A stretch of DNA of 38,979 bases. Source: Chloroflexota bacterium. Its GTDB lineage: Bacteria; Chloroflexota; Anaerolineae; Promineifilales; Promineifilaceae. Shown here piece by piece: positions 1 to 7,470 of the stretch. The stretch covers positions 25,842-64,820 of the forward strand of contig JAGOMA010000030.1 in NCBI GenBank assembly GCA_017993775.1, given 5' to 3'. A model generated the notes under the pieces. That model was not told the origin of the DNA. It made no database searches and saw nothing but the letters and a program-made list of their open reading frames with translations. The first letter of the stretch is position 1, and every line of letters starts with the position of its first letter. The position numbers were made by a program, and so were the translations under genes.

Positions 1-378
1 GACCGGAGCCTTCGGCGTGATGACCGAAGCCTTCGGCGTGATGACCGGAGCCTTCGGCGTGATGACCGGAGCCTTCGGCGTGATGACCGGAGCCTTCGGC
101 GTGATGACCGGAGCCTTCGGCGTGATGGCCGGAGCCTTCGGCATGATGGCCGGAGCCTTCGGCGTGATGACCGGAGCCTTCGGCGTGATGACCGGAGCCT
201 TCGGCGTGATGACCGGAGCCTTCGGCGTGATGACCGGAGCCTTCGGCGTGATGACCGAAGCCTTCGGCGTGATGACCGGAGCCTTCGGCGTGATGACCGG
301 AGCCTTCGGCGTGATGACCGGAGCCTTCGGCGTGATGACCGGAGCCTTCGGCGTGATGACCGGAGCCTTCGGCGTGAT
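1..378. repeat. 21-bp tandem repeat, 18 units, cut by window start
   Basis: Eighteen head-to-tail copies of a 21-bp unit (GACCGGAGCCTTCGGCGTGA plus T) run from base 1, with a degenerate 19th starting at 379. Variants are single-base changes (GGA to GAA, ACC to GCC, GTG to ATG). The unit length is a multiple of three, and five of the six frames are stop-free, so the open frame at 17-439 (heptad MTGAFGV) is not evidence of coding. All changes seen are non-synonymous in that frame. The unit holds a short CCGGAGCCTTCGG inverted repeat. It may be a low-complexity protein end or a non-coding minisatellite. Confidence 0.95.
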
Positions 379-380
379 GA

Positions 381-413
381 CCGAAGGTCCAGGCAAACGC
401 CTGGAACCTTCGG
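381..413. terminator. Hairpin at the end of the 21-bp repeat
   Basis: The arms CCGAAGGTCCAGGC and GCCTGGAACCTTCGG pair around an AAAC loop with one bulged base. A T-rich stretch (CCCATTTTTCAATTTC) follows on the plus strand. It could end transcription coming through the repeat. The arms resemble the repeat unit (CCTTCGG), so the minisatellite may have grown from one arm of such a hairpin. Confidence 0.5.
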
Positions 414-465
414 AAGCGAACCCATTTTTCAATTTCTAATAGCCCCTGGGAAGTTTTTAGCGATT

Positions 466-1242
466 ATGTTTGAACAAGAACGTGTTATTGTCCGTTTACA
501 ACAACGAGTGCAGAGCGAATCGGCTGTCCAGGTCTGCTTTTTATCCGGTTCATACGGCCGTCGCACCGACGACGCCTATTCCGATCTGGACGTAGCTCTA
601 GTGTTCGCCGACGATTTCCGCCGGGAAAGCGCCTGGCGGCAGCGGCGCGAATTTGTCAAATCGGTAACGCCTTATGTACCGTGTAAATCGTTTGATGGGG
701 CGCATGTACGGCCGTTTTTCCACATCGCCCTCTACAGCAACGGGGCCAAAGTCGATTACCGCTACGAAACCAAAGAAAGCTTACAGCCTAATCCCTGGGA
801 CCGCGACCTGCGGATTCTAAAAGATGATGGCTGGGGGGCAGATTATCAGGCTCGCTGTGCCCAAACCGTGCCCACACGCCCGCAAATTACGGCCGCCGAA
901 CTAACTTCCCTGGACGAACGCTTTTGGGTGATGTTCTGGGACGTATACCGGCAGGTGCTGCGTGGTGATTTTGACAAACCGTTTACCGTTTATCTGGAAC
1001 TGCTGCACGTTTCGCTGCCGCCGCTGCTGCGCGTGCTGCCGCCTGAGGACCCCGCCTATCGGGGTTTGCTGGCCGCTTTCTATTCGCAGGATACAAAGGC
1101 CACGGCCGGGCATCTGCGGAAACTTTTGGAGGCGTATGTGGCGGCGCGCACGGCCGTTGTGCGCCGTTTGAACCTCGCTTTTATGCCCGACACGTCGTTT
1201 GAAAGCCAAATCAAGCGGCTGGTGGAGCGCACCAACCGCTAA
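466..1242 (+). CDS. Nucleotidyltransferase-fold protein (MNT/ANT-like)
   Basis: A 258-residue protein whose N-terminus has the Pol-beta-type nucleotidyltransferase signature: G-S-Y-G-R at about residues 28-32 followed by Y-S-D-L-D-V at about 38-43, giving the G-S-x(n)-D-x-D metal-binding motif. The family transfers nucleotidyl groups to small molecules, proteins or tRNA; it includes aminoglycoside nucleotidyltransferases and MNT antitoxin-like enzymes. The rest (about 90-258) is helical and has no motif I recognise. No HEPN-type partner gene is adjacent, so a toxin-antitoxin role is not supported. A weak GGGAAG lies upstream of the ATG. It is followed on the same strand by an HAD phosphatase, with a large imperfect hairpin between them. 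The substrate cannot be told from sequence. Confidence 0.75.
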   Translation: MFEQERVIVRLQQRVQSESAVQVCFLSGSYGRRTDDAYSDLDVALVFADDFRRESAWRQRREFVKSVTPYVPCKSFDGAHVRPFFHIALYSNGAKVDYRYETKESLQPNPWDRDLRILKDDGWGADYQARCAQTVPTRPQITAAELTSLDERFWVMFWDVYRQVLRGDFDKPFTVYLELLHVSLPPLLRVLPPEDPAYRGLLAAFYSQDTKATAGHLRKLLEAYVAARTAVVRRLNLAFMPDTSFESQIKRLVERTNR

Positions 1243-1253
1243 GAATGCAGATT

Positions 1254-1325
1254 AGAGACTGGAGATTGGAGATTAGGGGTTGGAGACTAACCCAATCTCC
1301 AATCTCTAAACTCCAGTCTCCTATT
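1254..1325. repeat. Imperfect inverted repeat (GGAGATTGG type)
   Basis: The left arm, beginning GAGACTGGAGATTGGAGATT (about 1255-1281), pairs imperfectly with the right arm ending CTAAACTCCAGTCTC (about 1289-1320), and CTATTTT follows. It lies between the nucleotidyltransferase and HAD genes. It may be a terminator or a dispersed palindromic repeat; AATTGGAGATTGG recurs at 37151-37163. Confidence 0.6.
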
Positions 1326-1341
1326 TTCCCTGACACATCGT

Positions 1342-1950
1342 ATGAACAAAGCCGTTATCTTCGATTTAGGCAGCGTACTGGTGGATTACGACCACGAAAG
1401 CACGTGGACGGCCGTGGCCGCCGTCTCGCAGGCTTCGTTTAGCGACCTGGAAAAGCTGGCTTTCCAGTTGGCCGAGGACGCAGGGAAAGGGATTGTGAAC
1501 GGCCGTCAACTGCACCAAATTCTCGTTCAGCAAGCCGGAACCACGCCCGACTACGACGAATTCGCCCGCGCCTTCTGCCGCCACATTTATCGCAATGAAA
1601 AAGCCCTGGCCTATGCGCTGGCACTCAGCCACCAGCCCGACCTGCGCCTGGGCATCATCAGCAACACCAACGCCGTGCATGTGGCGTGGCTTCACAACCT
1701 TATCCCGGAGTTTGCCCACTTCCAAAGTGTCATTCTCAGCAGCGATGTGGGTCTGCTCAAGCCTGATCCGGCCATTTACCACCTGGCCTTAAAGCAATTA
1801 GACGCGCCGCCGCAAGCGGCATTGTTTGTGGATGATATTGGGGAGAATGTGCGGGGAGCAACGGCCGTTGGCCTGCACGCCATCCACCACCAGAACTGGA
1901 GCCAGACCCGGCCGGCCATCGAAAACTGGCTAGGCGCTTCGGCAGAATAG
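1342..1950 (+). CDS. HAD-superfamily hydrolase, subfamily IA (YihX-like)
   Basis: A 202-residue haloacid dehalogenase-type phosphatase of usual length. Motif I is FDLGSVLVDYD at about residues 7-17; as in YihX-type sugar phosphatases the position two after the nucleophilic Asp is Gly. Motif II is IISNTN (about 109-114), the motif III Lys is in LLKPDPAIY (about 138-146), and motif IV is LFVDDIGENV (about 162-171). A helical cap lies between motifs I and II. It probably hydrolyses a small phosphate ester in the cytosol; the substrate is unknown. The ATG follows the inverted repeat closely and has no clear Shine-Dalgarno. It converges on htpG, with a shared terminator between. Confidence 0.85.
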   Translation: MNKAVIFDLGSVLVDYDHESTWTAVAAVSQASFSDLEKLAFQLAEDAGKGIVNGRQLHQILVQQAGTTPDYDEFARAFCRHIYRNEKALAYALALSHQPDLRLGIISNTNAVHVAWLHNLIPEFAHFQSVILSSDVGLLKPDPAIYHLALKQLDAPPQAALFVDDIGENVRGATAVGLHAIHHQNWSQTRPAIENWLGASAE

Positions 1951-1965
1951 GCTGCAAATAAACGC

Positions 1966-2013
1966 AAAATGCGGCGGATAAACGCAGAAATTGCGATTTA
2001 TCCGCCGCATTTT
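1966..2013. terminator. Bidirectional terminator between HAD gene and htpG
   Basis: A perfect 17-bp stem, AAAATGCGGCGGATAAA (1966-1982) with its complement at 1997-2013, extended inward by CGCA/TGCG. A-tract and T-tract edges make it usable from both strands, as expected between two convergent genes. Confidence 0.9.
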
Positions 2014-2045
2014 GTTTGTTAACCGTTCAGCCGCGTCTTGTTTGC

Positions 2046-3938
2046 TTATTCTGAGGCAGCCGAGGCCAGCATCATGAGCTGCTCGATGCGCGGCAGCATG
2101 GCCGTAGGGTTGGGGTGCAATCCTTCCTGCACCAACGCGCTGTCGTACAACTGCTCAATTGAGAGTTTCACCAGTTCGCTGTCTGGCCGCTCCGTTACCT
2201 GCCGCGCCAGGTTCACAATCAGCGGATGGTGACGGTTAACTTCCAGAATCTTCTTCGGCACTTCATATTCCTGGTCCAGAAAACGATACAACCGCTGCAT
2301 TTCGCGGTTTTGCGCATCTTCGGGCGACACAAGCCGGACCGGGCTGTTCTTTAGCACTTTGGATTGGCGCACTTCCACCACTTTGTCGCCCAGGGTGGTG
2401 ACAAACCGACCAACCAGCCGGTTAAAATCAGCGTCGGGAACGGCCGTTTCAGCTTCTTTCTCCGCTTCGTCCTGGTCTAATTCCGGTAATTCCAGTCCCG
2501 CATCATCGATATTGCGGAACTTTTTGTCCTTGTAGTCGGCCATCATCGGCGCAACCAGAACATCCAGCGGATCTACCCAATACAAAACTTCCAGATCACG
2601 AGCCTTAAAGGGATCCAGATGCGGGCTGTTGGCCACCGTGCGCTTGTCGTCGCCCAAAACGTAATAAATATCCTCCTGGGATTCCGGCATCCGCTCGATA
2701 TAGGCATCCAGCGAAGTCAGATGATCCTCAGAATTGGACGAGTGATAGCGGAAGAAGGGCATCAGATCTTCTTTAGACGATGGGTCGGTGGCGATACCTT
2801 CTTTGAAGACACGGCCGTATTCCCGCCAAAACGACTGATACTTCGCCGCATCCTCGTCGGCCAGCTTGCGCAGTTCGCGCAGCACCCGCTTGCGAATCGT
2901 CTTGCCCAAATGCATCATCAGACGATTGTTTTGCACCGTTTCACGGCTCACATTCAGCGGTAAATCTTCAGAATCCACCACGCCATCCACAAAAGCCAGC
3001 CACGTCGGCAGCAAATCGGTGCAGTATTCCTGAATAAGCACATTATGCGAATAAAGCATCACCCCCGGCTCCTTGCGAATGGCCAAAATATTCGCCTCGC
3101 GTTTGGCCGGGATAAACAGCAGCGCCCGCACCTGCACCGGCGCATCCGACGTGAAGTGGATGGTTGCCAGCGGCTCTTCAAAATCCATCGTCATCTGCTG
3201 ATAAAAACTCTTATAATCGTCCGCCGCCACGTCCGATGGATTTTTGCGCCACAAAGATTCCTGCTGATTAGCCTGCTGCTCGCCCACGTACACCGGGAAA
3301 CGCACAAAATCGGAATGCTTTTTCACAATCTGGCGCAGCTTCCACTCGTTGGCAAACTCTTCGACCTCTTTTTTCAGCGTAATGTGGATTTCCGTGCCCC
3401 GGTCGCTCTTTTCAGCCGACTCAATGCGGTAGCTGTCGCTGCCATCAGACACCCAGGCCGACGCTTCGGCATCAAGCTGGTAGCTGCGCGAGACAACGCG
3501 CACCTCGTCAGCCACCATAAACACCGAATAAAAACCCACACCAAACTGCCCGATCACGTCGCCAGGGTCCACATCGCCGGCGCTAATCTTGGCTAAAAAC
3601 TCACGCGCCCCAGACTGAGCAATCGTACCCAAATTGCGGATTAACTCATCGCGGGTCATGCCAATGCCGCTGTCCCGCACAATAATTTTCTTCGGCTCAT
3701 CGTCGCCGGTTTCCGGCACGTCGATATGGATAGCCAATTCAGCATCCGGGTCCAAAAAGTCGCGGGTGGTCAGGGTTTCAAAATGCAGCCGCGTCAGGGC
3801 GTCGGAGGCATTGGAAACCAGCTCGCGCAGGAAAATGTCCTGGTCTTTGTACAACGAGTGCACCAGAATGTGCAGAACTTGCTTAACTTCCGTTTTAAAG
3901 TTAAAGGCTTCGGTTGCTTGATTTTCTTCAACTGTCAT
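2046..3938 (-). CDS. htpG: HtpG, Hsp90-family molecular chaperone
   Basis: A full-length (about 630 residues) bacterial Hsp90. The GHKL ATPase domain shows the helix with E-L-V-S-N-A-S-D-A-L (about 41-50), D-S-G-I-G-M-T (about 91-97), and G-Q-F-G-V-G-F-Y-S (about 135-143). The middle domain carries the conserved R-G-V-V-D-S-E-D-L-P-L-N-V-S-R-E region in the variant F-V-D-G-V-V-D-S-E-D-L-P-L. The C-terminal dimerisation domain ends A-S-A-A-S-E and lacks the eukaryotic MEEVD. An upstream in-frame GTG (3944) lies only 2 nt from the GAGG, while the ATG at 3938 has GAGG 8 nt away, so I start it at 3938. It is cytosolic, an ATP-dependent folding dimer. No CIRCE element is visible upstream. Confidence 0.98.
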   Translation of the reverse strand: MTVEENQATEAFNFKTEVKQVLHILVHSLYKDQDIFLRELVSNASDALTRLHFETLTTRDFLDPDAELAIHIDVPETGDDEPKKIIVRDSGIGMTRDELIRNLGTIAQSGAREFLAKISAGDVDPGDVIGQFGVGFYSVFMVADEVRVVSRSYQLDAEASAWVSDGSDSYRIESAEKSDRGTEIHITLKKEVEEFANEWKLRQIVKKHSDFVRFPVYVGEQQANQQESLWRKNPSDVAADDYKSFYQQMTMDFEEPLATIHFTSDAPVQVRALLFIPAKREANILAIRKEPGVMLYSHNVLIQEYCTDLLPTWLAFVDGVVDSEDLPLNVSRETVQNNRLMMHLGKTIRKRVLRELRKLADEDAAKYQSFWREYGRVFKEGIATDPSSKEDLMPFFRYHSSNSEDHLTSLDAYIERMPESQEDIYYVLGDDKRTVANSPHLDPFKARDLEVLYWVDPLDVLVAPMMADYKDKKFRNIDDAGLELPELDQDEAEKEAETAVPDADFNRLVGRFVTTLGDKVVEVRQSKVLKNSPVRLVSPEDAQNREMQRLYRFLDQEYEVPKKILEVNRHHPLIVNLARQVTERPDSELVKLSIEQLYDSALVQEGLHPNPTAMLPRIEQLMMLASAASE

Positions 3939-4305
3939 GGTCACGACCTCTTCTTATGTAATTGGTTTGTATCGGTATGAATTTGCCCTATTGTAGGCGG
4001 TAAACCGGTATTCCGGCTAATTGATTGATTTGTTAGCGAGACAGGGTGATTTTTTTAACGGCCGTTATCATACCCCCATTCCATAAGAGCTGCATAAGAT
4101 ATTTTTTCCAACTCAAACCGCGCGTGAAATTATGATAAAATCAACACGTTCGCACAAGTCGACCCATTTTCAACACTTTACCAATTGACCCAATATGGCA
4201 GGCTGATAGCGGCAGACCACGACCGACTCCCGGCGCGTTTGTCGGCGCATCTATTCTACAAACGGCCGTTAACCCCGCCCCAGCCTGACCCCAAAAGGAG
4301 AAACC
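3939..4305. other. Divergent intergenic region, htpG / ferritin
   Basis: 367 bp between divergent genes, AT-richer than the genes around it. It holds two ACGGCCGT octamers (4058-4065 inside the 12-bp palindrome TAACGGCCGTTA, and about 4261-4268). A TATGAT hexamer at 4131-4136 could be a -10 element for the ferritin gene, but I see no convincing -35. No heat-shock CIRCE or recognisable Fur box was found. Confidence 0.6.
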
Positions 4306-4821
4306 ATGATTATAAAACCCAAACTCGTAGACGCCATGAACGCCCAACTCCGCAGCGAATTTGGCGCTTCCGCCCAATACATCGCCATTGCCGTATATTT
4401 CGATGAAATGTCCTTACCCGAACTCGCCGGCTTCTTCTATCGCCAATCCGAAGAAGAACGAATGCACGCCATGAAATTCGTCCATTTTATGCTCGAAACC
4501 GGCGCTAAACCCATCATCCCCAGCATCCCCAACCTGCGTAACGAATTTGGCGGACCGGCCGACGCCGTCCAATTTGCCCTCCAGCAAGAAATGCGCGTCA
4601 CCGACGAAATTAACAACCTCGTTTCCCTGGCCATAACTGAAAACGATCACACCAGCAACAACTTCTTACAATGGTTTGTCACCGAACAAGTGGAAGAAAT
4701 CGACACCATGAGCACCCTGCTCCAAACCATCAAACACGCCGGCAGCAACCTCCTCCTTGTCGAAGATTTTGTCCGCCGCACCCCACAACACGCCGCCGGC
4801 GCAGCCGATTCAGCCACCTGA
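4306..4821 (+). CDS. Non-heme ferritin (FtnA-like)
   Basis: A 171-residue four-helix ferritin. The ferroxidase ligands sit as in E. coli FtnA, shifted by one: E18 (in R-S-E-F-G-A-S), E51 and H54 (in S-E-E-E-R-M-H), E95 (in Q-Q-E-M-R), and E127/Q128 (in V-T-E-Q-V-E-E). Tyr25 is present. It should oxidise Fe(II) and store the iron as a mineral in a cytosolic 24-mer. AAAAGGAG lies 6 nt before the ATG. A strong terminator follows, so it is probably monocistronic. The tail (about 158-171, Ala-rich) is not conserved in the family. A complete Fe(III) importer lies further along at 31.6-35.7 kb, giving an iron-handling theme. Confidence 0.93.
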   Translation: MIIKPKLVDAMNAQLRSEFGASAQYIAIAVYFDEMSLPELAGFFYRQSEEERMHAMKFVHFMLETGAKPIIPSIPNLRNEFGGPADAVQFALQQEMRVTDEINNLVSLAITENDHTSNNFLQWFVTEQVEEIDTMSTLLQTIKHAGSNLLLVEDFVRRTPQHAAGAADSAT

Positions 4822-4836
4822 TTCATCACTCATGGC

Positions 4837-4875
4837 AAAGGCCCCAAAAATCATAGAATTTTTAGGGCCTTTTTT
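4837..4875 (+). terminator. Rho-independent terminator of the ferritin gene
   Basis: AAAGGCCCC-AAAAAT (4837-4851) pairs with ATTTTTAGGGCCTTT, followed by a run of T to 4875. The stem and U-tract are typical. Confidence 0.9.
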
Positions 4876-4893
4876 CATCCCCACACAATGACA

Positions 4894-4923
4894 TTGACCA
4901 CCTCTTGACCCCCATGTTACAAT
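4894..4923 (+). promoter_or_regulatory. Sigma-70-type promoter of the HIT-like gene
   Basis: TTGACC (4894-4899) and TACAAT (4918-4923) are separated by 18 bp. Transcription would begin near 4930, inside the dyad described next. A second TTGACC at 4905 is too close to serve as a -35. Confidence 0.6.
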
Positions 4924-4928
4924 CCGTT

Positions 4929-4946
4929 CTGTGACGTTTTTCACAG
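4929..4946. promoter_or_regulatory. CRP/FNR-family-like operator, TGTGA-N6-TCACA
   Basis: CTGTGA-CGTTTT-TCACAG is a perfect 6-bp dyad identical in its core to the E. coli CRP consensus half sites with the canonical 6-bp spacer. It begins 5 bp after the proposed -10 hexamer and covers the likely start site, a position that favours repression. No CRP-family gene is in the window. Confidence 0.55.
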
Positions 4947-4982
4947 ACAATTCCGCTTAATTCAAAGGAGGTTTGCAGATTT

Positions 4983-5339
4983 ATGGATATCGATTTTTTT
5001 TCTTCGCCGGAAGATCCATTCAATGACATTATCAAAGGGAAACAACCTGGCAAAATCATCCACAAAGACGAAAGCAAAAACTTTGCCCTGATTGAAACCC
5101 TTCATCCAGAAGCTGCCATTCATTGGCTCGCCCTGACGTTTGAAAACACAGGCACCACAGAAGAACTCAAACAAGACGACAGAGAAAGATTCCTGGACCT
5201 GATTGATTTTGCCATCGAATCCACAAAAGCTCAGGTGGAAAATTACCCGCTCTTGCAGCAAGGGTTTAGCATTAAATTTCACTGCGGCGCGTTTGAAACC
5301 ATTCCACACCCCAAACTGCACATTTTATCGGCCGAATAA
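4983..5339 (+). CDS. Small HIT-like protein with altered histidine triad
   Basis: A 118-residue protein of HIT-domain length. Residues 12-50 (D-P-F-N-D-I-I-K-G-K-Q-P-G-K-I-I-H through A-I-H-W-L-A-L) match the N-terminal half of the histidine-triad fold, where family members read I-I-x-G-E-I-P-A-x-x-V. The C-terminus has H109-P-K111-L-H113-I-L where HIT hydrolases have H-x-H-x-H-x-x; the middle position, the nucleophilic His of Hint/Fhit enzymes, is Lys here. It could be an inactive nucleotide-binding relative or use other chemistry. AAAGGAGG lies 11 nt before the ATG. A promoter with a CRP-like site precedes it. No terminator is seen before fhs. Confidence 0.7.
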   Translation: MDIDFFSSPEDPFNDIIKGKQPGKIIHKDESKNFALIETLHPEAAIHWLALTFENTGTTEELKQDDRERFLDLIDFAIESTKAQVENYPLLQQGFSIKFHCGAFETIPHPKLHILSAE

Positions 5340-5513
5340 CCGCGCAGCGCAAGTTGGCGGAATAGGCCAGACAAATTACGGATGATTCACGCCTTTTCCT
5401 AATCAACTACAGCTCACCAAAAACAGCGAGATATTCTCCTACCCTGCTTCACATATCAGTACAAAAGCTACCATTTTTGTTAACAACATTTTATAGGAGA
5501 CAACAAACCCACT

Positions 5514-7409
5514 ATGTCCCACAAGTTAAAAACCTTACTCACCCCAGTCCCGAGCGATATCGATATCGCTCAGGCGGCCGAACCGCTGCCCATCAGCCAA
5601 ATTGCCGCTGAGGCAGGGCTGCTGCCCGAAGAATTGGTGCCTTATGGAACTCACAAAGCCAAAGTAAAGCTGTCTGTACGTGATCGGCTAAGCGACAAAC
5701 CCAACGGCAAATATGTGCTGGTCACCGCCATTACCCCCACCCCATTGGGCGAAGGCAAAACAACAACCACCGTTGGCCTCAGCCAGGCGCTTGGCGCGCA
5801 CTTAAATCAGAAAGTTTTTACCTGCGTACGCCAACCCAGCCAGGGACCAACTTTTGGCATTAAAGGCGGCGCGGCCGGCGGCGGCTACAGCCAGATCATT
5901 CCCATGGAAGATTTCAACCTGCATCTAACGGGCGACATTCACGCCATTTCGGCCGCCAACAACCTGCTGGCCGCAGCCATCGACACGCGCATGCACCATG
6001 AGTCTTACCAGTCAGATGAATCGCTGTTCAACCGCTTATGCCCGCCCGATAAAGCCGGCAATCGCAGTTTTGCTCCAGTTATGCTGCGGCGGTTGCGCAA
6101 ATTGGGCATCGACAAAACTGATCCCAACGAACTGACGACGGAAGAAATTAGCCGCTTTGTGCGATTAGACATTGATCCGGACAGCATCACCTGGCGGCGT
6201 GTAGTCGACACCAATGACCGCTATTTACGCGGCATCACCATTGGCAAAGGCCCGGAAGAAAAGTTCACCCGCGAAACCGGCTACGATATTGCCGTGGCCA
6301 GCGAAATTATGGCCATTTTGGCCCTGACCACCGATCTGACCGATATGCGCGAGCGATTAGGACGGATGGTTATCGGCACGAACCGCGTCGGCGAGCCGAT
6401 TACGGCCGATGACCTGGGCATGGGCGGCGCGTTGGTCGTGCTGATGAAAGATGCCATCATGCCCACATTGATGCAAACATTGGAAGGGACGGCCGCGTTT
6501 GTTCATGCCGGGCCATTTGCCAACATCGCCCACGGCAATTCTTCCATTGTGGCCGACCAAATTGCCCTCAAGCTGGTTGGCGAGAATGGTTACGTGTTGA
6601 CAGAAGCAGGTTTTGGCGCAGACATTGGCATGGAGAAATTTTTCAACATTAAATGCCGCTACAGTGGGCTGGCGCCGAACTGCGTGGTACTTGTGGCGAC
6701 GATCCGGGCGCTGAAGATGCATGGCGGCGGGCCGAAAGTAGTGGCGGGACGGCCGTTAGCCTCCGCCTATACCGAAGAAAATCTGGAACTCCTGGAAGCC
6801 GGCTGCAGCAACCTGCGCGTCCACATTCGCAACGCCGTGCGCTTTGGCGTGCCCGTCGTCGTTGCCGTCAACCGGTTCAAAGACGACACCGACGCCGAAA
6901 TTGAAGTCGTCCGCCGCATCGCCAAAGAAGCGGGCGCTCAGGATGCCGTGATGACCAATCATTGGGCCGAAGGCGGCGCCGGCGCGGTAGAACTGGGCAA
7001 AGCTGTGATGGCTGCCTGCGAACTGCCCAGCAATTTCGAATTCCTATACCCGCTCAACCTCAGCATCAAAGAGAAAATCGAAACCATTGCCAAGAAGATG
7101 TATGGCGCAGATGGAGTGGAATACTCTGAGGAAGCGGAACAAAAGATCGCCTTATACACCAAAAATGGATTCGATGCGCTGCCCATGTGCATGGCCAAAA
7201 CGCATCTCAGCTTGAGCCACGATCCAAACCTGAAGGGCGCGCCCACCGGTTTCACTGTGCCGATTCGGGATTTGCGGGCCAGCGTGGGCGCGGGTTTCCT
7301 TTACCCGCTGCTGGGAACCATGAGCACCATGCCCGGCCTCCCCACCCGCCCGGCTTACTACGATGTTGACCTGGACCCGGAAACCGGCAAGGTTGTTGGT
7401 TTGTTCTAA
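5514..7409 (+). CDS. fhs: Formate-tetrahydrofolate ligase, long eukaryote-like form
   Basis: Fhs makes 10-formyl-THF from formate, THF and ATP, feeding purine synthesis or the methyl branch of the Wood-Ljungdahl pathway. The P-loop region [11 protein letters not shown] is at residues 76-86 and the family signature [17 protein letters not shown] at 115-131. At 631 residues it is longer than the usual bacterial enzyme (about 555-560). The extra block (about 164-220: S-L-F-N-R-L, then [13 protein letters not shown], then R-L-D-I-D-P) resembles the synthetase domain of eukaryotic C1-THF synthases. The start has ATAGGAG upstream. Only one ACGGCCGT octamer is present. No other acetyl-CoA-pathway gene is nearby. 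Confidence 0.97.
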   Translation: MSHKLKTLLTPVPSDIDIAQAAEPLPISQIAAEAGLLPEELVPYGTHKAKVKLSVRDRLSDKPNGKYVLVTAITPTPLGEGKTTTTVGLSQALGAHLNQKVFTCVRQPSQGPTFGIKGGAAGGGYSQIIPMEDFNLHLTGDIHAISAANNLLAAAIDTRMHHESYQSDESLFNRLCPPDKAGNRSFAPVMLRRLRKLGIDKTDPNELTTEEISRFVRLDIDPDSITWRRVVDTNDRYLRGITIGKGPEEKFTRETGYDIAVASEIMAILALTTDLTDMRERLGRMVIGTNRVGEPITADDLGMGGALVVLMKDAIMPTLMQTLEGTAAFVHAGPFANIAHGNSSIVADQIALKLVGENGYVLTEAGFGADIGMEKFFNIKCRYSGLAPNCVVLVATIRALKMHGGGPKVVAGRPLASAYTEENLELLEAGCSNLRVHIRNAVRFGVPVVVAVNRFKDDTDAEIEVVRRIAKEAGAQDAVMTNHWAEGGAGAVELGKAVMAACELPSNFEFLYPLNLSIKEKIETIAKKMYGADGVEYSEEAEQKIALYTKNGFDALPMCMAKTHLSLSHDPNLKGAPTGFTVPIRDLRASVGAGFLYPLLGTMSTMPGLPTRPAYYDVDLDPETGKVVGLF

Positions 7410-7431
7410 GTCAATTAGTGGAAAATTTGGT

Positions 7432-7470
7432 AAGACCCTAAGGGTTTTGGAAACCCTTAGGGTCTTTTTT
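7432..7470. terminator. Terminator hairpin shared by fhs and the facing kinase (GACCC family, copy 1)
   Basis: AAGACCCTAAGGGTTT (7432-7447) pairs perfectly over 16 bp with 7451-7466 around a 3-nt loop, followed by a T-run. It is a classical terminator for fhs. The opposing kinase gene ends inside it (stop at 7438-7440). It is the tightest member of a family of hairpins found at seven places. Confidence 0.93.

Noticed and set aside
17..439. A 140-codon open frame of MTGAFGV heptads
   Set aside because: The unit is 21 bp and five of six frames are open across the array, so an open frame is expected without selection. There is no ribosome site. I list the array as a repeat only.
466..1242. MNT antitoxin or aminoglycoside-resistance enzyme
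   Set aside because: There is no HEPN partner next to it, and the fold signature alone does not identify a substrate.
1342..1950. HAD protein as catalytically dead because Asp+2 is Gly
   Set aside because: D-L-G is the normal motif I in the YihX-like subfamily, and the other motifs are intact.
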